From Triticum aestivum (Eukaryota; Streptophyta; Magnoliopsida; Poales; Poaceae): a stretch of 64,000 bases of DNA. The position numbers were made by a program, and so were the translations under genes. Shown piece by piece: positions 46,059 to 59,100 of the stretch (positions are counted from its first letter, which is position 1; the number at the start of each line of letters is the position of its first letter). Location: the NCBI RefSeq assembly GCF_018294505.1, contig NC_057814.1, positions 38,009,054-38,073,053 on the forward strand, given 5' to 3'. The notes beneath the pieces are model-generated. The model had not been told where the DNA came from. It ran no database searches and saw only the letters and a program-made list of their open reading frames with translations.

Positions 46059-49000
46059 ATGGCCCACGTTGCCCTCAACTTCAACGCGTTCCTAGCGAAA
46101 ACCAAACTGAAAGATGATGGCAGCAACTATACGGACTGGGTCCGGAACCTGAGGATCATCCTCATAGCTGCCAAGAAAGATTATGTCCTAGAAGCACCGC
46201 TAGGTGATGCACCAATCCTGGAGAACCAAGACGTTATGAACGCTTGGCAGTCACGTGCTGATGATTACTCCCTCGTTCAGTGCGGCACGCTTTACAGCTT
46301 AGAACCGGGGCTCCAAAAGCGTTTTGAGCAACACGAAGCATATGAGATGTTCGAAGAGCTGAAAATGGTTTTCCAAGCTCATGCCCGGGTCGAGAGATAT
46401 GAAGTCTCCGACAAGTTTTTCAGTTGTAAGATGGAGGAAAATAGTTCTGTCAGTGAGCACATACTCAAAATGTCTGGGTTACACAACCGCTTGACTCAGC
46501 TGGGAGTTAATCTCCCAGATGACGCGGTCATTGACAGAATCCTTCAGTTGCTTCTACCGAGCTACAAGAGCTTTGTGATGAACTTCAATATGCAGGGGAT
46601 GGAAAAGACCATTCCTGAGGTATATTCAATGCTGAAATCAGCGGAGGTGGAGATCGAAAAGGAACATCAAGTGTTGATGGTGAATAAAACCACTAAGTTC
46701 AAGAAAGGCAAGGGTAAGAAGAATTTCAAGAAGGACGGCAAGGGAGTTGCCGCGCCCGGTAAGCCAGTTGCCGGGAAGAAGCCAAAGAATGGACCCAAGC
46801 CTGAGACTGAGTGCTTTTATTGCAAGGGAAGTGGTCACTGGAAGCGGAACTGCCCCAAATACTTAGCGGACAAGAAGGCCGGCAACACCAAAGGTATATG
46901 TGATATACATGTAATTGATGTGTACCTTACCAGTACTCGTAGTAGCTCCTGGGTATTTGATACCGGTGCGGTTGCTCATATTTGTAACTCAAAACAGGAG
47001 CTGCGGAATAAGCGGAGACTGGCGAAGGACGAGGCGACGATGCGCGTCGGGAATGGTTCCAAGGTCGATGTGATCGCCGTCGGCACGCTACCTCTATATT
47101 TACCTACGGGATTAGTTTTAAACCTCAATAATTGTTATTTAGTGCCAGCTTTGAGCATGAACATTGTATCAGGTTCTCGTTTAATGCGAGATGGCTACTC
47201 ATTTAAATCCGAGAATAATTGTTGTTCTATTTATATGAGAGATATGTTTTATGGTCATGCCCCGCTGGTCAATGGTTTATTCTTAATGAATCTCGAACGT
47301 GATGTTACACATATTCATAGTGTGAATACCAAAAGATGTAAAGTTGATAACGATAGTCCCACATACTTGTGGCATTGCCGCCTTGGTCACATTGGTGTCA
47401 AGCGCATGAAGAAGCTCCATCCTGATGGACTTTTAGAGTCTCTCGATTATGAATCATTTGACACATGCGAACCATGCCTCATGGGCAAAATGACCAAGAC
47501 TCCGTTCTCCGGAACAATGGAGCGAGCAACCAACTTATTGGAAATCATACATACTGATGTGTGCGGTCCAATGAGTGTTGAGGCTCGCGGTGGCTATCGT
47601 TATGTTCTCACTCGCACTGATGACTTGAGTAGATATGGGTATGTCTACTTGATGAAACACAAGTCTGAGACCTTTGAAAAGTTCAAGGAATTTCAGAATG
47701 AGGTGGAGAATCAACGTGACCGAAAGATAAAGTTCTTACGATCAGATCGTGGGGGAGAATATTTAAGTCACGAATTTGGTACACACTTAAGGATATGTGG
47801 AATCATTTCACAACTCACGCCGCCTGGAACACCCCAGCGTAACGGTGTGTTCGAACGTCGTAATCGCACTCTATTGGATATGGTGCGATCTATGATGTCT
47901 CTTACCGATCTACCGCTCTCATTCTGTGGCTATGCTTTAGAGACTGCCGCATTCACTTTAAAGAGGGCACCGTCGAAATCTGTTGAGACGACACCGTATG
48001 AATTATGGTTTGGGAAGAAACCTAAGCTGTCGTTTCTAAAAGTTTGGGGATGCGATGCTTATGTCAAGAAACTTCAGCCTGAAAAGCTCGAACCCAAGTC
48101 GGAGAAATGCGTCTTCATAGGATACCCTAAGGAAACCATTGGGATACCTTCTACCTCAAATCCGAAGGGAAGATCTTTGTTGCCAAGAACGGGTCCTTTC
48201 TGGAGAAAGAGTTTCTCTCGAAAGAAGTAAGTGGGAGGAAAGTGGAACTTGATGTGGTACTACCTCTTGAACCGGAAAGTAGCGCAGCTCAGGAAGATGT
48301 TCCTGTGGTGCATGCACCGACCAGAGAGGAAGTTAATGATGATGATGATCAAGGTACTTCGGATCAAGCTCCTACTGAACTTCGTAGGTCCACAAGGACA
48401 CGTTCCGCGCCAGAGTGGTACGGCAACCCTGTCTTGGAAATCATGTTGTTAGACAACGGTGAACCTTCGAACTATGAAGAAGCAATGGAGGGCCCAGATT
48501 CCGACAAATGGCTAGAAGCCATGAAATCCGAGATAGGATCCATGTATGAAAACGAATTATGGACTTTGACTGACTTGCCCGATGATCGGCGAGCCATAGA
48601 AAATAAATGGATCTTTGAGAAGAAGACAGACACGGATGGTAATGTGACCATCTATAAGGCTCGACTTGTCGCTAAGGGTTATCGACAAGTTCAAGGGGTT
48701 GACTACGATGAGACTTTCTCACCCATAGCGAAGCTGAAGTCCGTCCGAATCACGTTAGCAATTGCCGCATTCTATGATTATGAGATATGGCAAATGGACG
48801 TCAAAACGGCATTCCTTAATGGCTTTCTTAAGGAAGAATTGTATATGATGCAGCCGGAAGGTTTTATCGATCCTAAGAATGCTAACAAGGTATGCAAGCT
48901 CCAGCGCTCCATCTGTGGTCTGGTGCAAGCATCTCGGAGTTGGAACATTCGATTTGATGTGATGATCAAAGCGTTTGGGTTTACACAGACTTATGGAGAA

Positions 49001-50020
49001 GCCTGTGTTTACAAGAAAGTGAGTGGGAGCTCTGTAGCATTTCTCATATTATATGTGGATGACATACTGTTGATGGGAAATGATATAGAATTCTTGGAAA
49101 GTATAAAGGCCTATTTGAATAAGTGTTTTTCAATGAAGGACCTTGGAGAAGCTGCTTATATATTAGGCATCAAGATCTATAGAGATAGATCAAGACACCT
49201 CATTGGTCTTTCACAAAGTATGTACCTTGACAAGATATTAAAGAAGTTCAATATGGATCAGTCCAAGAAGGGGTTCTTGCCTGTATTGCAAGGTGTGCAA
49301 TTGAGCACGGCTCAATGCCCGACCACGGCAGAAGATAGAGAAAAGATGAGTGTCGTCCCCTATGCCTCGGCCATAGGGTCTATTATGTATGCCATGCTAT
49401 GTACCAGACCTGATGTAAACCTTGCCGTAAGTTTGGTAGGAAGGTACCAAAGTAATCCCGGCATGGAACACTGGACAGCAGTCAAGAATATCCTGAAGTA
49501 CCTGAAGAGGACTAAGGATATGTTTCTCGTTTATGGAGGTGACGAAGAGCTCGTCGTAAAGGGTTACGTCGATGCTAGCTTCGACACAGATCTGGATGAC
49601 TCTAATTCACAAACCGGATACGTGTATATTTTGAATGGTGGGGCAGTAAGCTGGTGCAGTTGCAAGCAAAGCGTCGTGGCGGGATCTACATGTGAAGCGG
49701 AGTACATGGCAGCCTCAGAGGCAGCACAAGAAGCAATCTGGATGAAGGAGTTCATTACCGAGCTAGGGGTGATTCCCAATGCGTCGGGCCCGATGACTCT
49801 CTTCTGTGAGAACACTGGAGCTATTGCCCTTGCTAAGGAGCCCAGGTTTCACAGGAAGACCAGGCATATCAAGTGTCGCTTCAACTCCATTCGTGAAAAT
49901 GTTCAAAATAGAGACATAGATATTTGTAAACTACATACGGACCTGAATGTAGCAGATCCGTTGACGAAACCTCTCCCTAGAGCAAAACATGATCAACACC
50001 AGAACTCTATGGGTGTTTGA
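46059..50020 (+). pseudogene. Angela gag-pol polyprotein, one frameshift
   Basis: From ATG 46059: gag (residues about 1-250) with zinc knuckle CFYCKGSGHWKRNC starting at residue 252. Protease is at VFDTGAVAHICNS (catalytic Asp 301). GAG-pre-integrase LWHCRLGHIGVKRM is at about 438. The integrase core follows with THTDVCGP-like, LRSDRGGEY and GTPQRNGVFERRNRTL. At about 48143-48144 one T appears to be missing after ACCATTGGG, shifting the frame; the first open frame then ends at 48230. RT resumes in the other frame: WIFEKKTDTDGNVTIYKARL, QMDVKTAFLNG, and LYVDDILLMG at about 49050. RNase H has YVDASFDTDLDDSNSQTGY and STCEAEYMAASEA, to the stop at 50018-50020. All catalytic motifs are present, so the deletion is the only obvious disabling change besides the weak primer site. 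Confidence 0.95.
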
Positions 50021-50056
50021 TTCATCACAATGTAACTAGATTATTGACTCTAGTGC

Positions 50057-50067
50057 AAGTGGGAGAC
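50057..50067 (+). other. Polypurine tract of Angela (+)
   Basis: AAGTGGGAGAC lies immediately before the 3' LTR, the plus-strand primer position. Confidence 0.85.
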
Positions 50068-51775
50068 TGTTGGAAATATGCCCTAGAGGCAATAATAAAA
50101 TGGTTATTATTATATTTCCTTGATCATGATAATTTTCTATTGTTCAAGCTATAATTGTGTTATCCGGAAATCGTAATACATGTGTGAATACATAGACCAC
50201 AACATGTCCCTAGTGAGCCTCTAGTTGACTAGCTCATTGATCAACAGATGGTCATGGTTTCCTGACTATGGACATTGGATGTCATTGATAACGGGATCAC
50301 ATCATCAGGAGAATGATGTGATGGACAAGACCCAATCCTAAGCATAGCACAAGATCGTGTAGTTCGTTTGCTAGAGCTTTTCCAATGTCAAGTATCATTT
50401 CCTTAGACCATGAGATCGTGTAACTCCCGGATGCCGTAGGAGTGCTTTGGGTGTACCAAACGTCACAACGTAACTGGGTGACTATAAAGGTACACTACAG
50501 GTATCTCTGAAAGTGTCTGTTGGGTTGACACGGATCGAGACTGGGATTTGTCGCTCCGTATGACGGAGAGGTATCTCTGGGCCCACTCGGTAATGCATCA
50601 TCATAATGAGCTCAAAGTGACCAAGTGGTTGGTCACGGAATCATGCATTACGGTACGAGTAAAGTGACTTGCCGGTAACGAGATTGAACGAGGTATTGGG
50701 ATACCGACGATCGAATCTCGGGCAAGTAACGTACCGACTGACAAAGGGAATTGTATGCGGGATTGATTGAATCCTCGACATCGTGGTTCATCCGATGAGA
50801 TCATCATGGAACATGTGGGAGCCAACATGGGTATCCAGATCCCACTGTTGGTTATTGACCGGAGAGTCGTCTCGGTCATGTCTGCATGTCTCCCGAACCC
50901 GTAGGGTCTACACACTTAAGGTTTGGTGACGCTAGGGTTGTAGAGATATTAGTATGCGGTAACCCGAAAGTTTTTTGGAGTCCCGGATGAGATCCCGGAC
51001 GTCACGAGGAGTTCCGGAGTGGTCTGGAGGTGAAGAATTATATATAGGACGTCCAGTTTCGGCCACCTGGAAAGTTTCGGGGGTCACCGGTATTGTACCG
51101 GGACCACCGGAAGGGTCCCGGGGGTCCACCGGGTGGGGCCACCTATCCCGGAGGGCCCCATGGGCTGAAGTGGGAGGGGAACCAGCCCCTGGTGGGCTGG
51201 TGCGCCCCCCCTTGGGCCTCCCCTGCGCCTAGGGTTGGAAACCCTAGGGGTGGGGGCGCCCCCCACTTGGCTTGGGGGGGAAGCCACCCCTTGGCCGCCG
51301 CCCCCCTTGGAGATCAGATCTCCTAGGGCCTCCCCCCCCAGGGGGCCTATATATAGGAGGGGGGAGGGAGGGCAGCCGCACCACAGCACCTGGCGCCTCC
51401 CTCTCCCTCCCGTGACACCTCTCCCTCTCACTGAGCTTGGCGAAGCCCTGCCGAGATCCCCACTACTTCCACCACCACGCCGTCCTGCTGCTGGATCTCC
51501 ATCAACCTCTTCCCACCCCTTGCTGGATCAAGAAGGAGGAGACGTCTTCCCAAACCGTACGTATGTTGAACGCGGAGGTGCCGTCCGTTCGGCGCTCGGC
51601 CATCGATGATTTGGACCACGACGAGTACGACTCCATCAACCCTGTTCTCTTGAACGCTTCCGCTCGCGATCTACAAGGGTATGTAGATGCTCTTTTCCCT
51701 CTCGTTGCTAGAAGACTCCATAGATTGTTCTTGGTGATGCGTAGAAAATTTTAATTTCTGCAACGATCCCCAACA
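50068..51775 (+). repeat. 3' LTR of Angela (+)
   Basis: 1708 bp, TGTTGGAAATATGCC ... CCCCAACA, with the same TATA box as the 5' copy. Followed by the GTTTT duplication. Confidence 0.95.
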
Positions 51776-53859
51776 GTTTTCCCTTTGAAGTAATCTTATC
51801 GGATTGAGTCTTTAATTATTTGAGAACACTTGATGTATGTCTTGCCGTGCGTATCTGTGGTGACAATGGGATATCACGTGATTCACTTGATGTATGTTTT
51901 GATGATCAACTTGCGGGTTCCGCCCATGAACCTATGCATAGGGGTTGGCACACGTTTTCATCTTGACTCTCCGGTAGAAACTTTGGGGCACTCTTTGAAG
52001 TACTTTTGTGTTGGTTTGAATAGATGAATCTGAGATTGTGTGATGCATATCGCATAATCATACCCACGGATACTTGAGGTGACATTCGAGTATCTAGGTG
52101 ACATTAGGGTTTTGGTTCATTTGTGTCTTAAGGTGTTATTCTAGTTCGAACTCTAGGGCTATTTGTAACACTTATAGGAATAGCCCAACGGATTGATTGG
52201 AAAGAATAACTTTGAGGTGGTTTCATACCCTACCATAATCTCTTCGTTTGTTCTCCGCTATTAGTGACTTTGGAGTGACTCTTTGTTGCAATTGTTGAGA
52301 GATAGTTATATGATCCAATTATGTTATTATTGTTGAGAGAACTTGCACTAGTGAAAGTATGAACCCTAGGCCTTGTTTCCTAGCATTGCAATACCGTTTA
52401 CGCTCACTTTTATCGCTTGCTACCTTGTTGTTTTTATATTTTCAGATTACAAAAACCTATATCTACCATCCATATTGCACTTGTATCACCATCTCTTCGC
52501 CGAACTAGTGCACCTATACAATTTACCATTATATTGGGTGTGTTGGGGACACAAGAGACTCTTTGTTATTTGGTTGTAGGGTTGCTTGAGAGAGACCATA
52601 TTCATCCTATGCCTCCCACGGATTGATAAACCTTAGGTCATCCACTTGAGGGAAATTTGCTACTGTCCTACAAACCTCTGCACTTGGAGGCCCAACAACG
52701 TCTACAAGAAGAAGGTTGCGTAGTAGACATCAGGGGCGCGCCTCTTGCCCTGGCCGGCCCCTCTGTCTCTCCACTAGGGCCCAACAAGGCCCATTAGTTC
52801 CGGGGGGGGGGGGGGGTGTTCCGGTAACCCCCGGTACTCTGATAAATGTCCGAAACCTTCCGGAACCTTTCCAGTGTCCAAACATAGTCGTCCAATATAT
52901 CGATCTTTACGTCTCGACCATTTCGAGACTCCTCGTCATGTCTGTGATCATATCCGGGACTCCGAACAACCTTCGGTACATCAAAACACATAAACTCATA
53001 ATATAACCGTCATCGAACTTTAAGCGTGCGGACCCTACGGGTTCGAGAACTATGTAGACATGACCGAGACACGTCTCCGGTCAATAACCAATAGCGCAAC
53101 CTGGATGCTCATATTGGCTCCCACATATTCTACGAACATCTTTATCGGTCAAACCGTATAACAACATACGTTGTTCCCTTTGTCATCGGTATGTTACTTG
53201 TCCGAGATTCGATCGTCGGTATCTCAATACCTAGTTCAATCTCGTTACCGGCAAGTCTCTTTACTCGTTCCGTCATACATCGTCCCGCAACTAACTCATT
53301 AGTTGCAATGCTTGCAAGGCTTATAGTGATGTGCATTACCAAGTGGGCCCAGAGATACCTCTCCGACAATCAGAGTGACAAATCCTAATCTCGAAATACG
53401 CCAACCCAACAAGTACCTTTTGAGACACCTGTAGAGCACCTTTATAATCACCCAGTTACTTTGTGACGTTTGGTAGCACACAAAGTGTTCCTCTGGTAAA
53501 CGGGAGTTGCATAATCTCATAGTCATAGGAACATGTATAAGTCATGAAGAAAGCAATAGCGACATACTAAACGATCGAGTGCTAAGCTAACGGAATGGGT
53601 CAAGTCAATCACATCATTCTCCTAATAATGTGATCCCGTTAATCAAATGACAACTGATGTCTATGGTTAGGAAACATAACCATCTTCGATTAACGAGCTA
53701 GTCAAGTAGAGACATACTAGTGACACTTTGTTTGTCTATGTATTCACACATGTATTATGTTTCCGGTTAATACAATTCTAGCATGAATAATAAACATTTA
53801 TCATGATATAAGGAAATAAATAATAACTTTATTATTGCCTCTAGGGCATATTTCCTTCA

Positions 53860-54377
53860 GTCTCCCACTTGCACTAGAGTCAATAATCTAGTTCACATCG
53901 GCATGTGATTTAACATCAATAGTTCACATCTTTATGTGGTTAACACCCATAGTTCACATCGACATGTGACCAACACCCAAAGGGTTTACTAGAGTCAGTA
54001 ATCTAGTTCACATCGCTATGTGATTAACACCCAAAGAGTACTAAGGTGTGATCATGTTTTGCTTGTGAGATAATTTTAGTCAACGAGTCTGTCACATTCA
54101 GATCCCTAAGTATTTTGCAAATTTCTATGTCTACAATGCTCTGCACGGAGCTATTCTAGCTAATTGCTCCCACTTTCAATATGTATCTAGACTGAGACTT
54201 AGAGTCATCTAGATTAGTGTCAAAACTTGCATGGACGTAACCCTTTACGACGAACCTTTTGTCACTTCCATAACCGAGAAACATATCCTTATTCCACTAA
54301 GGATAATTTTGACCGTTGTCCAGTGATCTACTCCTAGATCACTATTGTACTCCCTTGCCAAACTCAGTGGTAGGGTA
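53860..54377 (-). pseudogene. Maximus-like element: RNase H end, 3' untranslated repeats and polypurine tract
   Basis: The polypurine tract AAGTGGGAGAC (minus) sits at 53860-53870 next to the LTR. Next comes a repeat array: AGTTCACATCG-type units start at 53891, 53922, 53952 and 54006, each followed by ATGTGATTAACACCC. 54060-54377 is the decayed C-terminal RNase H region, with stops and a deletion compared with Angela. The Angela-type insertion interrupts it at 54378. Confidence 0.7.
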
Positions 54378-56130
54378 TGTTGGGGAACGTAGCAGAAATT
54401 CAAAATTTTCTACGCATCACCAAGATCAATCTATGGAATAACTAGCAACGAGAGAGAGGGGAGTGCATCTTCATACCCTTGAAGATCGCGATGCGGCAGC
54501 GTTGCAAGAACGCGGTCGGTGGAGTCGTACACGAAGCGCTTCAGATCGCGGCCGAATCCGATCTAAGCACCGACAACGGTGCCTCCGCGTTCAACACACA
54601 TGCAGCCCGGTGACGTCTCCCGTGCCTTGATCCAGCAAGGAGAGAGGGAGAGGTTTGGGGAGACTTCGTCCAGCAGCACCACAACGGCATGGTGGTGATG
54701 GAGGAGTGTGGCACTCCAGCAGGGCTTCGCAAAGCACTGCGAGAGACAAGGAGGGAGAGGGGTAGGGCTGCGCCAAGAGAGAGGGAGACTCGTGTCATGG
54801 CAGCCCCAAAACCCCCACTATATATAGGGGAAGGGGAGGGGCTGCACCCCCATCTAGGGTTCCCCCCTAGGGGTGGCGGCCAGCCCTAGATGCATCTCAG
54901 GGGGGCGGCCAGAGGGGGAGAGAGGGGGCGCACCCTAGGTGGGCCTTAGGCCCATCTGAGCCTAGGGTTTCCCCGCTTCCCCTTTCCCTGCGCCATGGGC
55001 CTCTTGTGGGAGGCGCACCAGCCCACCTAGGGGCTGGTCCCTTCCCACACTTGGCCCATGCAGGCCTCCAGGGTTGGTGGCCCCTCCCGGTGGACCCTCG
55101 GAACCCTCCGGTGGTCCCGATACATTACCGGTGACGCCCGAAACTCTTCCGGTGGCCAAAACGGGACTTCCCATATATAAATCTTTACCTCCAGACCATT
55201 TTGGAACTCCTCGTGACGTCCGGGATCTCATCCGGTAACCACACATATCTATTCCCTATAACCCTAGCGTCATCGAACCTTAAGTGTGTAGACCCTACGG
55301 GTTCGGGAACCATGCACACATGACCGAGACGTTCTCCGGCCAATAACCAACAGCGGGATCTGGATACCCATGTTGGCTCCCACATGTTCCACGATGATCT
55401 CATCGGATGAACCACGATGTCGGGGATTCAATCAATCCCGTATACAATTCCCTTTGTCAATCAATATGTTACTTGCCCGAGATTCGATTGTCGGTATCCC
55501 AATACCTCGTTCAATCTCGTTACCAGCAAGTCTCTTTACTCGTTCTATAACGCATGATCCCATGGCTAACTCCTTAGTCGCATTGAGCTCATTATGATGA
55601 TGCATTACCGAGTGGGCCCAGAGATACCTCTCCGTCATACGGAATGACAAATCCCAGTCTCGATTCGTGCCAACCCAATAGACACTTTTGGAGATACCTG
55701 TAGTGCACCCTTATAGCCACCCAGTTACGTTGTGACGTTTGGTACACCCAAAGCATTCCTACGGTATCCGAGAGTTGCACAATCTCATGGTCTAAGGAAA
55801 TGATACTTGACATTAGAAAAGCTCTTACCAAACGAACTACATGATCTTGTGCTATGCTTAGGATTGGGTCTTGTCCATCACATCATTCTCCTAATGATGT
55901 GATCCCGTTATCAATGACATCCAATGTCCATGGTTAGGAAACCATAACCATCTATTGATCAACGAGCTAGTCAACTAGAGGCTTACTAGGGACATGTTGT
56001 GGTCTATGTATTCACACATGTATTACGGTTTCCAGTTAATACAATTATAGCATGAACAATAGACAATTATCATGAACAAGGAAATACAATAATAACCATT
56101 TTATTATTGCCTCTAGGGATATTTCCAATA
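54378..56130 (-). repeat. 3' LTR of Angela-type element (-)
   Basis: 1753 bp. On minus it starts TATTGGAAATATCCC (TG mutated to TA) and ends TTCCCCAACA. It lacks about 22 bases present in the other LTR at about 62112-62133 (between CATCCGG and GGTAACC). A TATATATA box sits at about 54819-54826. Confidence 0.9.
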
Positions 56131-59100
56131 GTCTCCCACTTGCACTAGAGTCAATAATCTAGTTCACATCACTATGTGATTGTAATGAATCTAACACCCA
56201 TTGGTGTATTATCATATCATGCTTGTGAGAGAGGTTACTAGTCAACGGGTCTGAACCTTTCAGATCCGTGTGTGCTTTACAAATTTCTATGTCATCTTGT
56301 AGATGCAGCTACCACGCGCGACTTGGAGCTATTCCAAATAACTGTTCTACTATACGAATCCGGTTTACTACTCAGAGTCATCCGGATAGTGTCAAAGTTT
56401 GCATCGACGCAACCCTTTACGACGAACCCTTTCACCACCTCCATAATCGAGAAAATTCCTTAGTCCACTAGTTACTAAGGATAAGTTCGACCGCTGTCAT
56501 GTGATCCATTCCTGGATCACTCTTGTACCCCTTGACTGACTCATGGCAAGGCACACTTCAGGTGCGGTACACAGCATAGCATACTGTAGAGCCTACGTCT
56601 AAAGCATAGGGGACGACCTTCATCCTTTCTCTCTCTTCTGCCGTGGTCAGGTCTTGAGTCTTACTCAATACTCACACCTTGTAACACAGCCAAGAACTCC
56701 TTCTTTGCTGATCTATTTTGAACTCCTACAAAATCTTGTCACGGTATGTATTCATTTGAAAGTACTATTAAGCGTTTTTTATCTATCCTTATAGATCTTG
56801 ATGCTCAATGTTCAAGTAGCTTAATCCAGGTTTTCCATTGAAAAACACTTTTCAAATAACCCTGTATGCTTTCCAGAAATTCTACATCATTTCTGATCAA
56901 CAATATGTTAACAACATATACTCATCAAAAATTCTATAGTGCTCCCACTCACTTCTTTGGAAATATAAGTTTCTTATAAACATTGTAAAAACCCAAAATC
57001 TGTGATCATCTCATCAAAGCGTACATTCCATCTCCGAGATGCTTACTCCAGTCCTTAGAAGGATTGCTGGAGCTTTGCATACTTGTTAGCATATTTCAGG
57101 ATTGACAAAACCTTCTGGTTGTATCACATACAACCTTTCCTCAAGAAAATCATCGAGGAAACAATGTTTTTTTGACATCCTATCTGCAAGATTTCATAAA
57201 TAATGCAGTAACTGCTAATATAATTCCAACAGACTCTTAGCATCGCTACGAGTGAGAAAGTCTCATCGCAGTCAACTCCTTGAACTTGTCAGAAAACATC
57301 TTAACGACAAGTCAAGCTTTCTTAATGGTGACACTTACCATCATTGTCCGTCTTCCCTTTAAAATCCATCTGCACCCAACAACCTTACGACCATCAAGTA
57401 GTTCTTCCAAAGTCTATACTTTGTTTTTATACATGGATCCTCTCTCGGATTTTATGACCTCGAGCCATTCGTCGGAATCTGGGCCCACCATCGCTTCTCC
57501 ATAGTTCGTAGGTTCATTGTTGTCTAGCAACATGACTTCCAAGACAGGATTACGTACCACTCTGAAGTAGTACACATCCTTGTCGTCCTACGAGGTTTGG
57601 TAGTGACTTGATCCAAAGTTTCATGATCACTATCATAAGCTTCCACTTCAATTGGTGTAGGTGCCACAGGAACAACTTCTTGTGCCCTGCTACACACTAG
57701 TTGAAGTGACGGTTCAATAACCTCATCAAGTCTCCACCATTCTCCCACTCAATTCTTTTGAGAGAAACTTTTCCTCGAGAAAGGACCCGTTTCTAGAAAC
57801 AATCACCTTGCTTCCGAATCTGAAATAGGAGGTGTACCCAACTATTTTGGGTATTCTATGAAGATGCATTTATCCACTTTGGGTTCGAGCTTATCAGCCT
57901 GAAACTTTTCACATAAGCGTCATAGCCCCAAACTTTTAAGAAATGACAGCTTAGGTTTCTCTAAACCATAGTTCATACGGTGTCGTCTCAACGGAATTAT
58001 GTGGTGCCCTCTTTAAACTGAATGCGGTTGTCTCTAATGCCTAACCCACAAACGATAGTGGTAATTCGATAAGAGACATCATGGTATGCACCATATCCAA
58101 TAGGGTGCAGTTATGATGTTCGGACACACCATCACACTATGGTGTTCCAGGCGGTATTAGTTGTGAAACAATTTCCACAATGTCTTAATTGTGTGCCAAA
58201 CTCGTAACTCAGATATTCATCTCATGATCATATCATAGACATCTTATCCTGTTGCCATGACGATCTTCTACTTCACTCTGAAATTACTTGAACCTTTCAA
58301 TAATTCAGACTTGTGTATCATCAAGTAAATATTTTCAGCATCTACTCAAATCATCTGTGAAGTAAGAACATAACGATATCCACTGCGTGCCTCATCACTC
58401 ATTGGACTGCACACATCAAATGTATTACTTCCAACAAGTTGCTCTCTTGTTTCATCTTACTGAAAACGAGGCCTTTCAGTCATCTTCCCCATGTGGCATG
58501 AATTGCATGTCTCAAGTGATTCAAAATCAAGTGAGTTCAAATGATCCATCTGTATGGAGTTTCTTCATGCATATCTACCAATAGACATGGTTCGCATGTC
58601 TCAATCTTTTCAAAAACGAGTGAGTCCAAAGATCCATCAACATGGAGCTTCTTCATGCGTTTTATACCAATATGACTCAAGTGGCAGTGCCACAAGTATG
58701 TGGTACTATCATTACTATCTTATATCTTTTGGCATGAACATGTGTATCACTACGATCGAGATTCAATAAACCATTCATTTTAGGTGCAAGGCCATTGAAG
58801 GTATTATTCAAATAGACAGAGTAACCATTATTCTCCTTAAATGAATAACCATATTGCGATAAACATAATCCAATCATGTCTATGCTCAACGCAAACACCA
58901 AATAACAATTATTTAGGTTTAACACCAATCTCGATGGTAGAGGGAGCATGCGATGCTTGATCACATCAACCTTGGAAACACTTCCAACACATATCGTCAT
59001 CTCACCTTTAGCTAGTCTCCGTTTATTCCGTAGCCTTTTATTTCGATTTACCAACACTTAGCAACCGAACCGGTATCTAATACCCTGGTGCTACTAGGAG

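Larger units (their letters stand above)
43062..51775 (+). mobile_element. Angela/BARE-1/WIS Copia retrotransposon, nearly intact
   Basis: 8.7 kb with LTRs 43062-44776 and 50068-51775 and perfect duplication GTTTT (43057-43061 and 51776-51780). It has the primer-binding site, about 1.3-kb leader, gag-pol and polypurine tract in order. One 1-base deletion breaks pol. The two LTRs differ at a few tens of positions by eye plus small indels in the poly-C runs, so roughly 2% divergence. Confidence 0.97.
42344..52732 (+). mobile_element. Solo LTR of a Gypsy-type element, split by Angela
   Basis: Begins TGATACGTCTCCAACGTATC (42344) and ends GTAGTAGACATCA (52732), flanked by the perfect 5-bp duplication GGGGC (42339-42343 and 52733-52737). 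Excluding the Angela insertion it is about 1.67 kb, one LTR with no internal domain, so it formed by LTR-LTR recombination. Orientation follows the TGATACGTCTCC start. The family resembles Sabrina/WHAM/Fatima from memory. Confidence 0.92.
41728..53859 (-). repeat. 3' LTR of the Maximus-like element, split by a solo LTR
   Basis: The two parts, 41728-42343 and 52738-53859, total about 1.74 kb. They are separated by a Gypsy-type solo LTR with its GGGGC duplication. A TATA-like CCGTATATAAAGGG lies at about 42151-42164 on plus (a promoter would read on minus). Low-complexity G/C runs at 42301-42310 and 52800-52817. Confidence 0.85.

Noticed and set aside
53134..53400. Minus-strand open frames near 53.2-53.5 kb and similar ones at 43.6, 50.6, 55.4 and 62.4 kb
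   Set aside because: The same LTR segment recurs in all Angela- and Maximus-like LTRs; non-coding.
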